From assembly GCA_964539135.1 (NCBI GenBank), contig CAZIFG010000013.1:1-53177 (forward strand): a stretch of DNA of 53,177 nucleotides. The letters run 5' to 3'. Below, piece after piece: positions 50,067 to 53,177 of this stretch; within the stretch, counting starts at the first letter, position 1; every line of letters begins with the position of its first letter. A program made the position numbers and the translations under genes. The stretch is from CAZIFG01 sp964539135 (GTDB lineage: Bacteria > Margulisbacteria > Marinamargulisbacteria > GCA-2716485 > CAZIFG01). Under the pieces are notes generated by a model. It searched no databases. It saw only the letters and a program-made list of their open reading frames with translations, and was not told the DNA's origin.

Positions 50067-50990
50067 ATGACTATTTTGGGTATTGTACTTTTTTGTACTT
50101 TTTTTCTTTTGCTTTATTTTTTTTGGCAGCCTAAATGCAAGACATCGGCTGTTCCAGTCGGGCTAAGTTCAGAGTCTTCTGTTTCTGGTCAACCGAGTAA
50201 GGAATTGGATATGGCCCGACGTGTTCAAGAGGCCCTTCTTTCTGTAGAGCCCCCTGTGTTTCCTGGTATTCATTTGGTTAAAAAATGTGTGCCTGCAGCC
50301 GAGTTAGGCGGGGATTTTTATGCCTTTGTTTCCCATACGGATCATGTGTTATCTCAAAAAAAGAAGGTTCCGGGTATTATTGAATATGTGGATGCTAAGA
50401 CCAATTATTTAGGCATTATGGTGGGCGATGTGGCGGGGCATGGGGTATCCTCTGCGTTGGTGATGGCTTTATCGGCAGGTATTTTAACGCGTCTAGGTCA
50501 AAATCATCGCTTACCGTCGGTTATTTTTAATCGTGCGAATAACGATATTACGCATTTTATTTCAAACTCAGATATCAGTCATGTTACGTCTATTTTGGGT
50601 GTTTTAAATACAGATACCTATGTGTTTACGTATGCGACGGCAGGACATCCTGAGGGACTGCTTTTAAGAGCGGATGGATCTTGGGAATTTCTTGCTGGGG
50701 AGGGGGTGTTTTTAGGCATGTTTCCAAATGAAGTCTATACAGATCAGACCTGTCAATTGCAGCCTGGCGATCGACTCTTTTTTTATACGGATGGCATCAC
50801 AGAGGCCATGAATGATGAGGGAGACTCTTTTGGGCTTTCTCGTATTTTATCTCTTGCAGAACACCATAAACAGGCGTCTATAGAGGTTCTTGAAACGGCT
50901 ATTTTTACCGCGGTTGCGGATTTTTGTGGTGAAAAAGGGGCTCATGATGATCAAACATTGGTTATTTTAGAAATAGGAGTTTCTGTATAA
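50067..50990 (+). CDS. Membrane-anchored SpoIIE-type PP2C phosphatase
   Basis: 307 residues. One N-terminal membrane helix (IVLFCTFFLLLYFF), a short linker, then a helix with the typical DMARRVQEALL that precedes SpoIIE domains. The PP2C domain has ELGGDFYAF, VGDVAGHGVSSALVMALSAG, TYATAGHPEGLLL, FYTDGITEAM and HDDQTLVILE, with all metal-binding acids intact. It lacks a sensor domain, unlike the 716-residue one at 34864. It would dephosphorylate a STAS partner at the inner membrane; the slr1659-type protein at 30328 is a candidate. The FdhD-like gene begins one base after its stop. Confidence 0.9.
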   Translation: MTILGIVLFCTFFLLLYFFWQPKCKTSAVPVGLSSESSVSGQPSKELDMARRVQEALLSVEPPVFPGIHLVKKCVPAAELGGDFYAFVSHTDHVLSQKKKVPGIIEYVDAKTNYLGIMVGDVAGHGVSSALVMALSAGILTRLGQNHRLPSVIFNRANNDITHFISNSDISHVTSILGVLNTDTYVFTYATAGHPEGLLLRADGSWEFLAGEGVFLGMFPNEVYTDQTCQLQPGDRLFFYTDGITEAMNDEGDSFGLSRILSLAEHHKQASIEVLETAIFTAVADFCGEKGAHDDQTLVILEIGVSV

Positions 50991-50991
50991 G

Positions 50992-51681
50992 ATGTGGACG
51001 CAATCTATTCCTGTGATGCGTGTTGATGGTCATCAAGCCAAAAAAAATACTGAAATTTTAATTAAAGATGCTGAGGTTTCTTTAATAGAATCAGGCGTTT
51101 GTATTCAGGTGTTGCGTTCTATATCCTCTCAGTTGAAGCCGCTTGTTTTGGGCTATTTGGTGATGATGGATCGCATTTCTACCTTAGACGATGTCGTGTC
51201 GCTTACTCAGGATGGCGATCAGGTTTTATTTTCTCTTTCTGGGACGCCTTGTTCTTTTCAACCTCAGGGGTTATCTTGTTCAAAACGATTAAAAGCAGAC
51301 GCTGTTTTTCAGATTACGGATAAGATTCAAGAGCGGGCCTTCTTATTTAAAGATACGTCGATTACAGTGAGTGCGGCCTTAATTCAGGATACTGAACTGG
51401 TCTATTTTTCTGAAGATATTTCTAAAGAAAATGCGGTTTATAAACTTCTTGGTTTGCAACTTCAAGAGCCCAAGGAGGTGACGATTTTGTTTGTTTCGGA
51501 CAAAATCACGCCCTTTGAAGTTCAGGCAGGGTTACGATTAGGATGCCCCTTTATTTTGAGTCGCTTGGCGCCTACAGCTCAAGCGGTAGCGCTTGCGGAG
51601 TCTTTTGGCATTTGTATTTTAGGGTTTGTGAGACGGGGTAAATTTACGATTTACTCGCATGCGGATTATTGCGCTGTTTAA
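50992..51681 (+). CDS. Divergent FdhD-like protein
   Basis: 229 residues. The second half matches FdhD, the sulfurtransferase that matures formate dehydrogenases: DISKENAVYKLLG (family DVGRHNALDKLIG), then LRLGCPFILSRLAPTAQAVALAE and FGICILGFVRRGKFTIYSHAD. The N-terminal half is weaker. The catalytic CGxCG loop reads LSCSKRL here, keeping one cysteine and losing the second. It is about 40 residues shorter than typical. No formate dehydrogenase or molybdopterin gene lies nearby. It could be a paralogue with a different sulfur or cofactor-related role. Its end overlaps the convergent MFS gene by 38 bases. Confidence 0.7.
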   Translation: MWTQSIPVMRVDGHQAKKNTEILIKDAEVSLIESGVCIQVLRSISSQLKPLVLGYLVMMDRISTLDDVVSLTQDGDQVLFSLSGTPCSFQPQGLSCSKRLKADAVFQITDKIQERAFLFKDTSITVSAALIQDTELVYFSEDISKENAVYKLLGLQLQEPKEVTILFVSDKITPFEVQAGLRLGCPFILSRLAPTAQAVALAESFGICILGFVRRGKFTIYSHADYCAV

Positions 51682-52825
51682 GAGCGGTGTATAGAATACT
51701 TCCAATTAAAACAAGGGCACTGCCGTACATGAGGTAGCCTCTTTGTGGCTCTGTCATGATGAGAGAAAAGGCTAGAAGTGGTCCTATGGCTCTGCTTAGA
51801 CTGCCGATGCCTTCGTATACGCCCATGACAATGCCTCTATGTTCGTCGTCTGTATGGAAGGTCAGTAGGGCCGGTAGAAAGGTGTTTACAAAACATATTC
51901 CAAATGAAAATACAGTTAATCCCACTAAAACCAAGCTGGTGGTGGTGGCTCTTGAAAGGATCATAAATCCGATTCCTGCTAAAATAAAGCCTAGAATGCT
52001 GGCATTTTTGGGATAGGCTACTTTTTTTCTGGAAATACCACCTTGGATGAGGAGGCCTAGAATGCCTGCAAACACATACATCCAGCTGTTTTGTTTTTCG
52101 GTTAATCCCAATAAGAGGTGGTTGTAAAGTGCAAAGGTTGTTTCAAACCCTGAAAAAACGAGCATGTATAGAAAGTAACAGCCTGCAATCACTTGAATAG
52201 GAAGTGAGGTTAGAATTTTGAGGCCTACTTTTAAATGCTCAGAGGGACTGGTCATTTTATGATGTTTTTCAGGTTCTTCTAATAAGAAAATGGTGAGTAT
52301 TAAGGCTATAAACGATAAGCTTCCTGCTACTATGGCTGCTGGGACATGTCCATAGGTTGTGCCGTAGAGAAGGCCGCCTAATGCAGGGCCAAAAATAAAT
52401 CCTGTGCCGAAAGCGATTCCAATGATTGCCATGCCTTTGGACCGTTCCTCTTTGGGAAGAATGTCTGTAATGTAGGCGCGAGCCACTGAAATATTACCAC
52501 CTGTACAGCCGTCAATGACGCGAGATATTAAAAACAACCAATAATTATGCGACAGGGCGAGTAAAATGTAGGAAAATACGGTTCCCATTTTACTTAAAAT
52601 GAGGATGGGTTTTCGACCGTACCGATCTGATAGGGAGCCCAGTATAGGTGCTGCGATAAATTGGGCAATAGAATAAGAGGCCATTAAAAGGCCAATCATG
52701 ATTTTACTGGATTCAAATTTAATGGCAATTTGGGGCAAAATAGGGATGATGAGTCCAAAGCCAATGAGTTCTGTTGCTACAATTAAAAATACGGTGAATA
52801 GGGCTCTTTTTTGGGTTTGTTTCAT
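51644..52825 (-). CDS. MFS drug-exporter-like transporter (TetA/TCR type)
   Basis: 393 residues with twelve membrane helices. Motif A is visible as LGSLSDRYGRKPILI between helices 2 and 3, and the GNISVARAYITDILPKEER segment resembles motifs of the tetracycline-resistance (TCR/Tet) branch. It also has GPALGGLLYG in helix 5. Proton-driven efflux of a small molecule is likely; tetracycline itself is not implied by similarity at this level. The start overlaps the small gene upstream by four bases. Confidence 0.88.
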   Translation of the reverse strand: MKQTQKRALFTVFLIVATELIGFGLIIPILPQIAIKFESSKIMIGLLMASYSIAQFIAAPILGSLSDRYGRKPILILSKMGTVFSYILLALSHNYWLFLISRVIDGCTGGNISVARAYITDILPKEERSKGMAIIGIAFGTGFIFGPALGGLLYGTTYGHVPAAIVAGSLSFIALILTIFLLEEPEKHHKMTSPSEHLKVGLKILTSLPIQVIAGCYFLYMLVFSGFETTFALYNHLLLGLTEKQNSWMYVFAGILGLLIQGGISRKKVAYPKNASILGFILAGIGFMILSRATTTSLVLVGLTVFSFGICFVNTFLPALLTFHTDDEHRGIVMGVYEGIGSLSRAIGPLLAFSLIMTEPQRGYLMYGSALVLIGSILYTALKQRNNPHASKS

Positions 52826-53052
52826 GACAATCGCAATTTGTTAATGACTTGAGTGGGACTGACATGCCATTTGGCCTGGACATCTCCCATTTTCCATTTA
52901 TGTTCAAAGAGTCGGTAAAGGTCTGTTCCGGTGAGGTCTTGCCATTGTTTTTCGGGTATTTTGCGTACAATAGATTGGTAATCTGCCCGTGTTTCTAAGT
53001 GCCAAATTCCTTTGGCTTTTTTTGTGTTTGAATCTTCTCGTTTTCTTGCCAT
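52822..53052 (-). CDS. Small basic hypothetical protein
   Basis: 76 residues, basic N-terminus (ARKREDSNTKK), then Trp-rich amphipathic helices (KIPEKQWQDLTGTDLYRLFEH). No known family. The ATGA-type overlap with the MFS gene at 52822-52825 supports it as real and co-translated. No clear Shine-Dalgarno. It is read from the tRNA-Cys side, 70 nt downstream of that gene. Confidence 0.55.
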   Translation of the reverse strand: MARKREDSNTKKAKGIWHLETRADYQSIVRKIPEKQWQDLTGTDLYRLFEHKWKMGDVQAKWHVSPTQVINKLRLS

Positions 53053-53122
53053 GATTCTTGTAGTTTACTCTTAATTTTAGGCTTGGTAAAGAGCGTTTAG
53101 GATGGTTTTTCAATGCCTATTT

Positions 53123-53177
53123 TGGAGGCGGCGCCCAGATTCGAACTGGGGGTAGAGGTTTTGCAGACCTCGGCCTT
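53123..53177 (-). tRNA. tRNA-Cys(GCA), 5' part beyond the window
   Basis: The minus strand shows an anticodon stem-loop GAGGT-CTGCAAA-ACCTC with anticodon GCA, a T arm CCCAG-TTCGAAT-CTGGG, a 3' acceptor strand CGCCGCC, then T73 and an encoded CCA at 53125-53123. The 5' acceptor and part of the D arm lie outside the window. Confidence 0.93.

Overview
The window looks like a chromosomal segment of a low-GC (roughly 40%) Gram-negative bacterium. Outer-membrane evidence is a porin-like beta-barrel protein, a two-partner-secretion filamentous haemagglutinin and a lipobox lipoprotein. No rRNA is present, so placement is weak. The mix of a GuaB3-type IMP dehydrogenase, slr1658/slr1659-type regulators, an HstK-type ATPase and a TPS adhesin fits a little-studied diderm lineage. 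Margulisbacteria-like is my guess, held at low confidence.

Layout. 1-1347: 3' part of a gene with 35-residue tandem repeats. 1439-2730: dUTPase-folD. 2727-8168 (minus): cyclophilin, tpiA, a degenerate membrane-pyrophosphatase homologue, recO, mgtE. 8336-11030 (minus): guaA-guaB3. 11227-13605: DUF502, rfbB, rfbA. 13610-17765: DMT permease, SRPBCC protein, tRNA-Arg, small unknowns, hemH, pdxH. 17912-22008 (minus): uvrD-uvrB. 22009-24222: REP-like palindromes, a copy of the glpD 3' end and a MORN-like gene. 24223-29713: glpD, then accC-nusB-ribE-ribBA-ribH. 29733-38571 (minus): slr1658/slr1659 switch pair, phosphopantetheinyl transferase, XRE regulator, LemA/TPM pair, outer-membrane barrel, 7TM-SpoIIE phosphatase and alpha-oxoamine synthase. 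38867-45960: 2205-residue haemagglutinin plus lipoprotein. 45966-49404 (minus): second XRE regulator and a large AAA ATPase with a decayed kinase N-terminus. 49544-53177: rlmH, SpoIIE phosphatase, FdhD-like protein, MFS exporter, small unknown and a partial tRNA-Cys.

How the genes work together. Most of 1-29.7 kb is housekeeping: one-carbon and nucleotide metabolism, glycolysis, NDP-sugar synthesis, DNA repair, haem, PLP, fatty-acid and flavin synthesis. From 29.7 kb the content turns to signalling and surface functions: two SpoIIE-type phosphatases, one STAS/HATPase pair, two XRE regulators and a giant secreted adhesin. A plausible reading is a partner-switching network that controls envelope or surface behaviour.

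Most notable points: (1) both XRE regulators carry a C-terminal domain that I read as an IS200/TnpA (Y1) fold stripped of its HUH catalytic residues, apparently an undescribed exaptation; (2) the membrane pyrophosphatase homologue has lost most of its PPi/Mg-binding acidic residues; (3) a 1.78-kb segment holding the MORN-like gene is bounded by perfect 70-bp direct repeats of the glpD 3' end; (4) several genes have a TGn-TATAAT-like box 6-10 nt before the start codon and no Shine-Dalgarno, implying leaderless mRNAs.
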